Shown piece after piece: positions 35,398 to 43,834 of a stretch of 64,000 bases of DNA. The position numbers and the translations under genes are program-made. The notes under the pieces were generated by a model. It was given only the letters and a program-made list of their open reading frames with translations. It made no database searches and had not been told where the DNA came from. Where the stretch lies: the NCBI RefSeq assembly GCF_900176515.1, contig NZ_FWXV01000012.1, forward strand, positions 372,001-436,000. Reading direction: 5' to 3'. This DNA comes from Kibdelosporangium aridum (GTDB lineage Bacteria; Actinomycetota; Actinomycetes; Mycobacteriales; Pseudonocardiaceae). Numbering within the stretch: the first letter of the stretch is position 1; the number at the start of each line of letters is the position of its first letter.

Positions 35398-36258
35398 TCA
35401 CCTGGCCCTGCTGATCGCGTCCTGCCTGGCTTGGACCAGCCGGTGGATGTCCGGATTCGCCGACCTGAGCCACGCCGCGGCCTTGTCCGCCATGACCGAC
35501 TTCAAGCGTTGCTGGATGTCACTGCGCCGCTGGCAGTCCTGGTCGGCGGCGGCCATCGCTCGCTCGGCCTGGTCCGCGGGAGCGGACGGTGCCCGGGAAC
35601 CGAACCGTTCCCGGGCCAGCTTCAGGGCTTCGCTGGGGCTGGCCACCGGGTAGCCGGCAGCCGACATGCACCCGGCGTAGACGGCCAGCGACGCCTGGAC
35701 ATCCGGCTCGGACGCGATGCCGGGCGCGGCGGAGGCGAGTGCGGTGGGAAACATCGTGATCCGCAAGTAGTCCTGCACGGAGCCGTAGACGTGTGCCCGG
35801 CCTGCCGCCTCGCACCCCTCGGTCGCCAGCCGAACGACAGTCCCGTCGGGAAGAGTCAACTCGGCCATGGGCGAGCCCGCAGGGCGCAAGGTCTCCCAGT
35901 ACTCGCCTTGCCGTGCCGGAGGCAAGGTGTGCAGATAGCTCCGCACCGCGAGGTCGGGATCGTCTTGCGGGCGCGGACCGGTGGCCAGCCGGGTGCCGTA
36001 GCCGCCGTTGTCAGCCGGTGGCCGGGCCAGCTCAGCGGGCGGAAACCGGAATCCGCGCCCCGCCATACAGGCCTCGATCGCCCGCATCTCGGCCGATGGC
36101 AGGGCCTGGTCCAGCTTTTCGGCCAGGACGATCGCGGCCGCCTTCTCCTCGGCGGTGAGTGGCGTGTCGCCGGCCTCGGCGCAGCCGCCCACGGACAGGA
36201 TCAGGGTGAGCCCCAGCAGCCCACCCGTCACCCGCCCGCCGGAGCCTGTCAGTCGCAT
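35398..36258 (-). CDS. Cys-patterned secreted lipoprotein
   Basis: 286 aa. Signal peptide with lipobox SVGGC (Cys about 26). The mature part is helical with spaced cysteines: AIEACMAGRGFRFPP, ATEGCEAAG, VYAGCMSAAGYPV and AAADQDCQRRSD. The lipoprotein at 40435 shows the same pattern, so both belong to one uncharacterised actinobacterial family. Its ATG overlaps the end of the I36 inhibitor gene by 10 nt, making a two-gene operon. Function unknown; an extracytoplasmic binding role is likely. Confidence 0.78.
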   Translation of the reverse strand: MRLTGSGGRVTGGLLGLTLILSVGGCAEAGDTPLTAEEKAAAIVLAEKLDQALPSAEMRAIEACMAGRGFRFPPAELARPPADNGGYGTRLATGPRPQDDPDLAVRSYLHTLPPARQGEYWETLRPAGSPMAELTLPDGTVVRLATEGCEAAGRAHVYGSVQDYLRITMFPTALASAAPGIASEPDVQASLAVYAGCMSAAGYPVASPSEALKLARERFGSRAPSAPADQAERAMAAADQDCQRRSDIQQRLKSVMADKAAAWLRSANPDIHRLVQARQDAISRAR

Positions 36259-36623
36259 TGCTGAGCGCGCGTCCGGACGTAGAACCAGTCCGTCTTGTTG
36301 TACTGCGCACCCATTGTCCGCACGTGTGACCCCGGAGCGAAGCTCCAGATGGTCTGATCTCCGGGGAACCCGTCGTTGACAGCGCACCAGTAGTTGGCCG
36401 TGTGGTTGATCCCCGAGTTCACCCGGTCCCTGGCCACAGAGATGTGGTCGCTTCCGGCCGGGGCATTGCTCTCCAGCAGCTCGCCGGAGTAGTTGTTGCC
36501 GTCGAACGCACAGAAGAACCCTGCCCGGCAAGGCCCGTGGGCGTTTGCCGTGCTGGCTGCGCCCACTGTCACGGTGCCCGCTACGGCTGCCGCTGCGATC
36601 AGCCGCACAAAAATGGACCGCAT
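36249..36623 (-). CDS. Peptidase inhibitor family I36 protein
   Basis: 124 aa. Signal peptide 1-28 (ending ANA), then a small beta-rich domain with GFFCAFDGNNYSGELLES and NHTANYWCAVND, as in the beta/gamma-crystallin-like I36 family (Streptomyces metalloproteinase inhibitor SMPI). Four cysteines could form two disulfides. ATG 36623 has a GGAGGGA RBS. It heads an operon with the downstream lipoprotein. Whether it inhibits one of the local sedolisins or metallopeptidases is speculation. Confidence 0.82.
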   Translation of the reverse strand: MRSIFVRLIAAAAVAGTVTVGAASTANAHGPCRAGFFCAFDGNNYSGELLESNAPAGSDHISVARDRVNSGINHTANYWCAVNDGFPGDQTIWSFAPGSHVRTMGAQYNKTDWFYVRTRAQQCD

Positions 36624-36774
36624 GGTCGTCCCTCCTTGATCATCAGGTTGTTCGCTTCGGGAACCGACGATGGCGGGGACGCCTGGTGCCGGCCTGTAGC
36701 CGGCCTGGAGTGGTGTCAGGAGTTCATCAAGCGTGTCCGCCAGGTCCATGAGGCGACCTCGACCCGGTTGCGGG

Positions 36775-36881
36775 CAACGACATCCTGTCCTGGCTCGCTG
36801 CCAGTCCGGCCGAGCTGGTGGTGATCACCGGCGGCGAACCGCTACTGCAGCCGCACGTCGTGGGCCGGCTGACATGCGCGA
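36775..36881 (+). pseudogene. queE fragment (radical SAM 7-carboxy-7-deazaguanine synthase)
   Basis: ILSWLAASPAELVVITGGEP followed by LLQPHVVGRL matches the central TGGEPLLQ strand of QueE. Only about 35 codons remain and the radical-SAM CxxxCxxC loop is absent. It abuts transposase debris, so insertion and deletion probably destroyed the gene. Confidence 0.65.
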
Positions 36882-36884
36882 TCC

Positions 36885-37029
36885 GGCCGCCACCGCTGGG
36901 CCATCGAACGCACCGTGGCTTGGCTGTTCGGCTATCGACGATTGACCATCCGCTACGAACGCCACGCCAACCTCTTCTGCGGCTTCCTCACCCTCGCTGC
37001 AGCACTGACCTGCTTCAAGAAACTCACAA
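36885..37029 (+). mobile_element. IS5-family transposase C-terminal fragment
   Basis: RHRWAIERTVAWLFGYRRLT, then IRYERHANLFCGFLTLAAAL is the DDE-domain end (the Glu-containing RWxIERT motif) of IS5-type transposases. The rest of the transposase is missing. Confidence 0.78.
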
Positions 37030-37058
37030 ATCGACCACGTGAGACATGCTCCAAAGGT

Positions 37059-37220
37059 TGTCCCGTAATGATCAAGAACTTTGTCGGGACAGTGGCTTGC
37101 TGAGCGGCGGCCGGTCAGAACGTCATCGCGAGGTTGCGCATGAGCGCGATCCCGCTGGTCGCGTAGTAGACGGCGCGGCCTTTGTGGCGGCAGTTGCGGA
37201 GGATGCGTAGTCGTTGCTTT
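37059..37220 (-). mobile_element. IS end: inverted repeat plus transposase tail
   Basis: TGTCCCG (37059-37065) and CGGGACA (37085-37091) form a short inverted repeat like an IS terminus. Just inside, on the minus strand, a frame ends at 37115 with KQRLRILRNCRHKGRAVYYA and MRNLAMTF, the tail of a DDE transposase. Both belong to a second, differently oriented insertion remnant. Confidence 0.6.
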
Positions 37221-37366
37221 GCGGTGCCGCAGGCGGATGGCACGTCGTGTCAGCGCCGTCACCGGGATAGCGGTTTCCCTTGACCGCAACCGGCCAACCG
37301 CCACGGAAAGCACCCGAGGAGAACGAGAATCACACCGTCGTGCCGACAGCGGACGAAGGGGCACCC

Positions 37367-37669
37367 ATGAAACCCCCGACACGAGCATGGCGATACCTGG
37401 TCGGCGCCGTGCTGCTGACCGCCGTACCCGTCCTGCAATCCTGCTCGACGCCCCCGACCGCACCACCGGCCAGCAGCGCGACTTCCCAGAGCCCCACGGC
37501 ACCCGCCGTGGACCAAGTCCAGGTCGACTGGCTCCACAAGGTCTGTACTTCCGACAAGCAGCTTCAGGAAGTCACCCGCGTAAAGGTCCCCCGCACCTCT
37601 CCGCCGCAGGAGAAGGTCATCGAATACCTGGACTCACTCCGGAACGTGCAGGCTGGACCTGCCAGGTGA
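37367..37669 (+). CDS. Small putative lipoprotein
   Basis: 100 aa. Positively charged start, hydrophobic core and lipobox VLQSC (Cys about 24), followed by a Pro/Ser/Thr-rich linker and a short domain (VDWLHKVCTSDKQLQEVTRV) that ends without clear homology. It may be intact or the 5' end of a longer gene, because WD40-like sequence follows in another frame. ATG 37367 lies 8 bp after GAAGGGGC. Family not recognised. Confidence 0.5.
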   Translation: MKPPTRAWRYLVGAVLLTAVPVLQSCSTPPTAPPASSATSQSPTAPAVDQVQVDWLHKVCTSDKQLQEVTRVKVPRTSPPQEKVIEYLDSLRNVQAGPAR

Positions 37670-37773
37670 CCGTGGCGCCCGACCGGTTCGCGCGTGACGC
37701 GTCGATCGTCGTCGCCGGTGACACCACCGGGATGGTCAGAACATGGCTGCTCAAACGACCGAGTGGCCGTTGA
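37665..37773 (+). pseudogene. WD40-like tail fragment
   Basis: VTVAPDRFARDASIVVAGDT followed by GMVRTWLL resembles the last blade of an nSTAND/WD40 regulator (VAGD..G.VxxW). About 35 codons, with no start. Debris of the same gene type as at 1.6 and 33.0 kb. Confidence 0.45.
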
Positions 37774-37832
37774 GCGCGGTGCGAGCACACCGCGACAGCA
37801 AAACGTTTGAACACAGGCACTTAACGCTGTGG

Positions 37833-37929
37833 TTAGCCGATGCGCGATCGGCGGATCTCGCCGTAGGCGGCTTCCAGACGCTCGGTCAGGTCGGCGACCT
37901 GGTCGCGCAGTTGTTTGTTGCGTTTGCTG
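37833..37929 (-). pseudogene. DUF6262-like integrase-associated fragment
   Basis: The frame NKQLRDQVADLTERLEAAYG plus EIRRSR and a stop is the coiled-coil C-terminus of small proteins found beside tyrosine integrases. Only the end survives, cut by ISL3 sequence. Confidence 0.45.
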
Positions 37930-38012
37930 TGGAACTCCGGCCCGGTCGAGGGCCATGTCAACCGTGTGAAGATGATCAAGAGGCAGATGTTCGGACGAGC
38001 CAGCCGCCGAAC
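37930..38012 (+). mobile_element. ISL3-family transposase C-terminal fragment
   Basis: WNSGPVEGHVNRVKMIKRQM followed by FGRA is the highly conserved C-terminal stretch of ISL3 transposases. About 27 codons remain. Confidence 0.8.
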
Positions 38013-38185
38013 CGCAACTTCCGTCGCACCCGGAGCGGCGGAGGTGACGGATGCCTGACACCCCGAACCCCGACCGTCGGACTGATCGGGCGGCCCTACC
38101 GGTACGACGTGCTTATCCCGCGCTTAGCCGCCTGCCGATAGCTTGCGGGCCCACTGAAATCCGCTGGCTGCCAGGAGGTTCGCGA

Positions 38186-39679
38186 ATGACACGGGCGGTC
38201 TACGTCGGCGCGTCGGTACTACTCGCTTCACTCCTGTTCGGCTTAGCAGTCAACGCGACCGCAGTGCCTTCCGAGGCATCGCCCACCGACGAAGGCATCA
38301 ACGTCACGCACTATGACGTCAACCTGCGCTACCAGCCGGAACCCGAGTTGCTGTCCGGGGTCACCACCATTCTGGCGACCGCCACGCGCACGGTGTCGCA
38401 GTTCGACCTGCACTTGCTGCTCGGCGTCTCGTCGGTCTCGGTGAACAACGAACCAGCCGCGTTCACAGCCAAAGACGGCAAGCTCACCGTGACCCCGAAA
38501 CCGCCGGTCGCGGCTGGTGCTGACCTGCTCGTCGTAGTCCGCTACCGCGACAACCCGGCCAAGTATCCTCCGCATCCGGAGCACGGCTGGGGATGGCGCC
38601 ACTCTCCCACGGGAGCGGTCGCAGTTGCCAGTTCTGCCTGGTGGTACCCGAGTTCGTTCAACCCGGCGGACCGAGCGACCTTCGACGTGTCGGTCACCGT
38701 GCCACGTGGCACCGAGGCGATGGCCAGCGGCGCGTTGCAGTACGGCGGCCCCATCGCGGTGCCCGGTGGTGACCAGTGGTCCTGGCGCGGCACTCGGCCG
38801 CAGGTCGCCCAGTCGGCGCTTCTGGCGATCGGCCAGTACGACCTGCGGACCTCCTCGTCGCCGACGGGACAGCCGGTGGTCACCGCGTACAGCACCGACC
38901 TCGGCGACCTAAACGCACCGGCCCGCGCGTCGGTCGATCGCACGCCGGAGATCGTCCAGGCACTGTCGAACTGGTTCGGTCCGTACCCGTACAACGCTCA
39001 AGGCGGTGTGGTGGACTCGGCGTTCTTCAACGTCGTGGCCACCGCGACACGGCCGATCTATGCGGGCAGCTATTTCCAGGGTGGCGCGAACGCCTCGATG
39101 GTCGCGCACGAGAACGCGCACCAGTGGTACGGCAACGCGGTCAACCCGATCAGCCTCACCACCCGGTGGATGTCGGAAGGGTTCGCCACCTACGCGGAAT
39201 TTCTCTGGTCTGAGCACGAAGGCCTGGGCACAGCAGCCGAACTGGCCCAGTACTACTACGACCAGTTCCCCACGGGCCACCCGGAGTGGCAGCACCCGCC
39301 GGCCAACCCCGACCCGAACAGCAACTCGGCTTTCCCGGTCTACACCAGGGCAGCGCTGGCACTGCACGCGCTTCGCACCGCGGTCGGCGACGACACGTTC
39401 TTCAGGATCATGCGCACCTGGGCCAGCGCACAGCAAATCGATGGCGTACCGACCACAGCCGGCTTCATCGCCCACGCGCAACAAATCTCCGGCGCCGACC
39501 TCGACGCCCTGTTCCAGGCCTGGCTCTTCGCCGGGGAACGGCCCGCGACCGGCCCCAACGGACCGGCCACCGCCAAGCCGGAACCCAAGTCGTACCAGCA
39601 GATCACGGCCAACAGCCGACTCTTGACCCAGGAGGCGCACGACCACTTAGCCGCTCTTCAAACAGTTCCAGCCGAATAA
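38186..39679 (+). CDS. Secreted M1-family metallopeptidase
   Basis: 497 aa. Signal peptide (about 1-30), an N-terminal beta domain (VTHYDVNLRYQPEPELLSGV, typical of M1), then the zinc site HENAHQWYGNAV and, 18 residues on, SEGFATYAEFLW supplying the third ligand. The GAMEN exopeptidase motif is not recognisable (GGVVDSAFFN stands there), so specificity may be altered. The C-terminal helical domain is short compared with PepN. ATG 38186 follows AGGAGG. It stands alone between two decayed regions. Confidence 0.88.
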   Translation: MTRAVYVGASVLLASLLFGLAVNATAVPSEASPTDEGINVTHYDVNLRYQPEPELLSGVTTILATATRTVSQFDLHLLLGVSSVSVNNEPAAFTAKDGKLTVTPKPPVAAGADLLVVVRYRDNPAKYPPHPEHGWGWRHSPTGAVAVASSAWWYPSSFNPADRATFDVSVTVPRGTEAMASGALQYGGPIAVPGGDQWSWRGTRPQVAQSALLAIGQYDLRTSSSPTGQPVVTAYSTDLGDLNAPARASVDRTPEIVQALSNWFGPYPYNAQGGVVDSAFFNVVATATRPIYAGSYFQGGANASMVAHENAHQWYGNAVNPISLTTRWMSEGFATYAEFLWSEHEGLGTAAELAQYYYDQFPTGHPEWQHPPANPDPNSNSAFPVYTRAALALHALRTAVGDDTFFRIMRTWASAQQIDGVPTTAGFIAHAQQISGADLDALFQAWLFAGERPATGPNGPATAKPEPKSYQQITANSRLLTQEAHDHLAALQTVPAE

Positions 39680-40434
39680 ACACGCCAGGACCGTGAACCC
39701 GGCACGCTTGTCACCGGCGGCTGTAGAACCGGTCGAAGACGTGCATCAGCACAGCGGAGCCGAGGCCAGGCCACCCTGATGACGGCCCGGGCCCGCCACG
39801 CAGCACGACGCCGCGCGTGGTGTAAGGGTCCAGCTCAGAGTGGTGACGCATGAACTTCTGGTCCACAGTGGACTTCTGTGGACCAGAAGTCAACGACCCC
39901 GACGTCGTAACACCGTCGGCCACGCGACAACTCGAAGGGCCGCCAATGTTCGACTACATTGGACAGTGGATTGTCAGCCTGATGTGGGCGCAGAGTCCTC
40001 GCTGTTGGTAACCACCGGTCATGCCGGTTCCGACGGCTGCCCGAAATGTGCGAGAGTCTGAGAGATGGCCACCGAGACGAGGAGCACTTACGGATGCTCA
40101 CCGCGGAGATCGCCAAGCTCACTGAACAGCTCCAGCAGCACGCCGGTGTCACCGAGGTCAGTGTCCGTTCTTCTCGAAGATGACGTCCGCTATTGCCCAG
40201 ATGTGGACATTGTGCGGTCATGTCGAGTCGTGGTTCACAGCTGGTGAGGGCTGTGCCTCAGCCGCGGTCGCTCGATGAGGCGATGGCCGAGTGTGAAGGT
40301 CGTGAACGGGTTTTGGCTTGGGCAGCGGTGATCGCGCAGACCGCGAGCGTGAGCCAGCGTTGACGTCGCTGGATGCGGCGGCGGAGGTATGTATCACCGG
40401 GGACTTCCTGCCACGAAGTCCCCGGCACCACATG
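39680..40434. other. Long intergenic stretch with degraded sequence
   Basis: No complete gene. A plus-strand frame near 40065-40165 reads HLRMLTAEIAKLTEQLQQHA, a coiled-coil fragment, and a 47-codon frame at 40220-40363 (start MSSRGSQL) has no recognised relative. Both may be remnants of mobile or regulatory genes. Confidence 0.4.
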
Positions 40435-41298
40435 TCAGCCGACGCCGCTCTCGCGCAACTTGGTCACGAACGGCTTGGCTGCCACGAAGTAGTCCTTGCC
40501 GCACTCCAGGTCGTCCATCGCCTGGTGGATCTCGTTGTCCAGCGCGGTACGCGCGGCGTCACCTGTCAGATTGCCCTGGCCGCGGGCAGTCACCAGGGCC
40601 TGGTGGAGACTCTTCTCGATCATGCCCGGCTTGGTCGAGCTGAGCTTGTGTCCCCTGCTGCCGAGGCAGGCAGCGTACGCGTTGGCGGCCTGAACCACAC
40701 CCGGGTCGGATTCGAACGCCGACTGCGTCTGGCGGGACTGGGCTTGCTTGGCGGCGTCGTCTGCGGGTGTGTCGCCGAAGACGGCCTTCATCGAGTCGTT
40801 GACGCACCCGCCATTGCCCTTGCCCACGCCGTGCAGTGCCTTGTTGTAGGCCTCCTTGGCGGCTGGGTCCAGGCCAGCCTTGACGGCGTCGTTGGGATTC
40901 GGTGTAGTCGCCGGCTGCCGCGGCGCGACATTCGGATCCTGCGGGTAGACGTCGGCTGCGTAGACGCCGAACCCGTACTTCTGGCGGAACGTCTTCAGGT
41001 CCTCGTAGGCCACCAGCGCGGGATGCTGCCCGCGAATGCTCGGTGCGGACGGCGTCGCGGACGCCGCCGGCACGTGCGGCACGTAGGTGAAGCCCTGCTG
41101 CTTCATGCAATCCGCGATCATGTTCTGGGCCTGCCTGCGCTGGTCCTGCACCTGCGCGGCGAGCGCACGGTCACGGACCGGCTCCGCGCCGGCCGGACCT
41201 GCCGGGCCGGCGGGCGTCCCGCTCTGCGCCCCACAGCCAGCCAGCACCAAGACGGTGCCAGTGAGCGCGGTGGCCATCATGGTCAGACGGTGCGTCAT
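40435..41298 (-). CDS. Cys-patterned secreted lipoprotein (paralogue)
   Basis: 287 aa. Lipobox VLAGC (Cys about 22), a GPAGPAG linker, then the pattern IADCMKQQGFTYVP, NGGCVNDSMK, AYAACLGSRGHKL and DDLECGKDYF, shared with the lipoprotein at 35398. ATG 41298 is used (weak GCAGGAA RBS). It is divergent, by 140 bp, from a SigE-family sigma gene, and may be part of its regulon. Function unknown. Confidence 0.78.
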   Translation of the reverse strand: MTHRLTMMATALTGTVLVLAGCGAQSGTPAGPAGPAGAEPVRDRALAAQVQDQRRQAQNMIADCMKQQGFTYVPHVPAASATPSAPSIRGQHPALVAYEDLKTFRQKYGFGVYAADVYPQDPNVAPRQPATTPNPNDAVKAGLDPAAKEAYNKALHGVGKGNGGCVNDSMKAVFGDTPADDAAKQAQSRQTQSAFESDPGVVQAANAYAACLGSRGHKLSSTKPGMIEKSLHQALVTARGQGNLTGDAARTALDNEIHQAMDDLECGKDYFVAAKPFVTKLRESGVG

Positions 41299-41438
41299 TG
41301 ATTCCTGCTCCCTGTCGCTGTGACTACCTCCTGCGCCGGGAACGACGGGCGGGGCGCCCCGGAAGTTCGCACCGGGGGACGGCAACCTTTCGCGCCGCTC
41401 ACCCGTATGGAGCGGTGTGATTGATGTCAGGAGCGTCA

Positions 41439-41963
41439 ATGGGATGGACTGATGACAGCTTCGTCGAATTCGTACGGATGAACTCGGCACGCCTGCAGCA
41501 CGCGGCTTACCTGCTCCTCGGTGATCGCCATCTGGCGGAGGACGCCGCCCAGACGGCTTTGATGCGCACCTATGCCGTGTGGAACCGCATCCGGATAGAG
41601 AACGCGTACGCGTACACCCGCAAGATCCTTGCCAATCATGTGGTCGACGGCTGGCGGCGGCCTATTCGCGAGCACGCCGTCGGCGATGTCCCCGACCATC
41701 CAACGCCGCGTGATCTCGCCCATGACGTCGTCCAGCAGGACTGGGTGATCGAGGCACTTGGTTCGTTGACACCGCGGGAACGCGTCATCCTGGTGCTCCG
41801 CCACTATTTCGACCTGACCGAAGCCGAGGTCGCCAGGGAACTGAAAGTCTCCAAAGGAACGGTCAAGAGTATGAACTCACGAGCTCTCAGCAAGTTGCGG
41901 ATCACGATCACTCCACGCGACCAGATCAGTTCCAGCACGCCGAACTGTGGAGAGCGGCCATGA
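41439..41963 (+). CDS. SigE-family ECF-type RNA polymerase sigma factor
   Basis: 174 aa. Region 2 (FVEFVRMNSARLQHAAYLLL; AEDAAQTALMRTYAVWNRI) and region 4 (LTPRERVILVLRHYFDLTEA; VARELKVSKGTVKSMNSRAL) are both present; the actinobacterial SigE/ECF41-neighbour type of about 170 aa. ATG 41439 is preferred because GGAG lies at the right distance; TTG 41421 and ATG 41424 are alternatives. Its end overlaps the next gene (ATGA), a likely anti-sigma partner. Confidence 0.9.
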   Translation: MGWTDDSFVEFVRMNSARLQHAAYLLLGDRHLAEDAAQTALMRTYAVWNRIRIENAYAYTRKILANHVVDGWRRPIREHAVGDVPDHPTPRDLAHDVVQQDWVIEALGSLTPRERVILVLRHYFDLTEAEVARELKVSKGTVKSMNSRALSKLRITITPRDQISSSTPNCGERP

Positions 41964-42622
41964 AAGAGCTCGACGAGCTTCGCGCGGCGATGCACACCCA
42001 CCCAGCGATCGGATACGGTCCGCTCGACGCCGAGGCGATCATGGCCGGAGGCAGGCGAATCCGCCGTAAGCGGCAAGCGCTCATCGTGGGAGGTATCGCG
42101 ACGACCACAGCAGCAGCCGTGATCGGTGTCGTCACCCTGATCGGGTTGCCGTTCGGCGATGCGCCACCGGGAATGGACCCGGCAATGCAAACAACCGATG
42201 GCCGCTTCCTCGTCAGCACCGGCATGTGGGATGCGCGGGGGGAGATCGTCATCTACTCGGTGGCCGATGACGGCAGCCGTGGCCCGGAGGAGTTCACTCT
42301 CGTCGCCGCGCACCGGTCGGCGTCGGGCGAGTTGCTGGACAGCGTGATGGCACCGACCGTCCCGCAGTCCGCGCCGTTGCGCGCGTTCTATCGGGGCATG
42401 CTCGAAGGCCAGGTTTTTCCGGCGTTCGGAGCTTATGCCGGACCGGCCGAGAAGATCACCGGGATGGTCGGCACGAAGACGGTGACAGCCCGGCTGGTGG
42501 TGTGGCCGCAAAGACCGGACATCAAGATCTTCTGGTTTCCGCTGGCCGATGTGCCGTCCACGACCATGCTCACGGACATCACTGGCTACGATGCGGCCGG
42601 CAAACCGTTGCCCGTGAAATAG
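41960..42622 (+). CDS. Membrane protein coupled to sigma factor (probable anti-sigma role)
   Basis: 220 aa. An N-terminal cytoplasmic segment of about 40 residues (ELDELRAAMHTHPAIGYGPL), one membrane helix at about 42-65 (LIVGGIATTTAAAVIGVVTL) and an extracytoplasmic domain of 150 residues. Coupled by a 4-nt overlap to the sigma gene, this layout fits a membrane anti-sigma factor, though no zinc-binding ZAS motif is seen. Ends just before a strong bidirectional hairpin. Confidence 0.7.
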   Translation: MKELDELRAAMHTHPAIGYGPLDAEAIMAGGRRIRRKRQALIVGGIATTTAAAVIGVVTLIGLPFGDAPPGMDPAMQTTDGRFLVSTGMWDARGEIVIYSVADDGSRGPEEFTLVAAHRSASGELLDSVMAPTVPQSAPLRAFYRGMLEGQVFPAFGAYAGPAEKITGMVGTKTVTARLVVWPQRPDIKIFWFPLADVPSTTMLTDITGYDAAGKPLPVK

Positions 42623-42624
42623 AG

Positions 42625-42661
42625 CAGACCGGGAAGTGGTCCTGAACCACTTCCCGGTCTG
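42625..42661. terminator. Bidirectional terminator hairpin
   Basis: CAGACCGGGAAGTGG (42625-42639) pairs perfectly with CCACTTCCCGGTCTG (42647-42661) around a 7-nt loop and is followed by TTCT. It lies between the convergent sigma operon and the sedolisin gene, so it can end both. Confidence 0.85.
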
Positions 42662-42680
42662 TTCTCCTGTTCGGACCCGC

Positions 42681-43817
42681 CTATTCGAACGCGGCCAGGC
42701 CGTTCGGCGTGCCTAAGCCCGTCGGGGCGTCATACCCTTGTTGAGCGGTGCACAGATAGTCTTTACCGCACTTGGTTCCCGTGCCGCCGCTGTCGTTGGC
42801 GCCAGTGGTCACGTCGTGCAGAGCGTCTGCGCGCTGGTACAGCGAGCCGGGACTAGGGTTGGCGCCGACCCGCCCGTACAGTCCTGCGATGAATGGTGCA
42901 GAGGCACTGGTGCCGTTGACAGGGAACCAGCCGCCAGCGTCGGCGTTGTAGATCAGCACGTTCTCGGCGGCGGCCGAAACGTCCGTAGTGGTTCGGTTGG
43001 CGCAGTTCTTGTCCTGTTGCCACTTCGGTTTCGCGATGTAGGCCGAGCAGCCGCTGCCTCCGTAGGCCCAAGCCGACTCTGCCCAGCCGCGTGGACTGTC
43101 GTCCTTGGTCAGTGTCGTACCACCCACTGCGACCACAGAGCCGAAGACAGCGGGAAACGAAGTTGCCGTGAAGCCGGAGTCGCCGGAGGAAGCGACGATG
43201 GTGGCGTCGGAGCGGTCGTAACTGCGGGCATAGGTCAGGGCCAGGCCGTTCTCCCGGGCACCGTAGCTGTTGGACACGACCGTCGCGCCGAGCCGGACAG
43301 CGGTGTCCACGGTGGTGGCCAGGTCGGCGTAGCCGGCGGAATTGCCCTCCACCACGAGGATCTTGCACGTGGGACAAGCCGCTGAGACCATCGAGACGTC
43401 CAGTGTGGACTCGACAGCCCAGCCGGCTTGCGTCACAGGCAACGGCCCTGGGTCGCCGTTCTGGTTGACCTTGCGGAAGCACCCGTTGGCGGACGTGCAC
43501 TCGCCGAGCCCGTATTCACGGCGGTACACGTTGAGGTCTTCCTCGAGATTCGGTGCGTCATAGGCGATCGAGATGGCGACCAGCGTCTCGGCACCACCGC
43601 TGGAAGGCAAGCTGTACGCGGACGCCAGATCGTGGGCGCTCAGACCACCAACCGGGCTGTGAAGAGCGTGCTGCGAGCCGTAGGTGCTCAGGCAGCGAAC
43701 GAAACCCGGCGCCGGCTCCGGACAGAGCGGCCCGGTGCGGGGACTCGCCTGCGCGTCCGGAGCCAGGATCAGTGCGGCGAACAGGCCTGCGATCGGAATG
43801 GCGAAAAGACTTCTCAC
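42681..43817 (-). CDS. Secreted S53 (sedolisin) peptidase without full propeptide
   Basis: 378 aa. Signal peptide (about 1-24), then directly the mature S53 domain from about residue 60 (LSAHDLASAYSLP). Catalytic residues can be placed: E136 and D140 in ESTLDVSM, oxyanion D213 in SSGDSGF, nucleophile S304 in NGTSASAP; a Ca-site end with KCGKDYLC and GLGTPNG follows. The activation propeptide of about 170-200 residues found in kumamolisins is absent. GTG 43817 has an AAAGGACG RBS. It begins 17 nt after the stop of the subtilase-like gene and is probably co-transcribed with it. Confidence 0.87.
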   Translation of the reverse strand: MRSLFAIPIAGLFAALILAPDAQASPRTGPLCPEPAPGFVRCLSTYGSQHALHSPVGGLSAHDLASAYSLPSSGGAETLVAISIAYDAPNLEEDLNVYRREYGLGECTSANGCFRKVNQNGDPGPLPVTQAGWAVESTLDVSMVSAACPTCKILVVEGNSAGYADLATTVDTAVRLGATVVSNSYGARENGLALTYARSYDRSDATIVASSGDSGFTATSFPAVFGSVVAVGGTTLTKDDSPRGWAESAWAYGGSGCSAYIAKPKWQQDKNCANRTTTDVSAAAENVLIYNADAGGWFPVNGTSASAPFIAGLYGRVGANPSPGSLYQRADALHDVTTGANDSGGTGTKCGKDYLCTAQQGYDAPTGLGTPNGLAAFE

Positions 43818-43834
43818 TGTCGGTCGTCCTTTGC

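Noticed and set aside
40220..40363. 47-codon plus-strand frame starting MSSRGSQL
   Set aside because: It has a start and stop and looks protein-like, but there is no RBS, recognised family or context to support a gene call.
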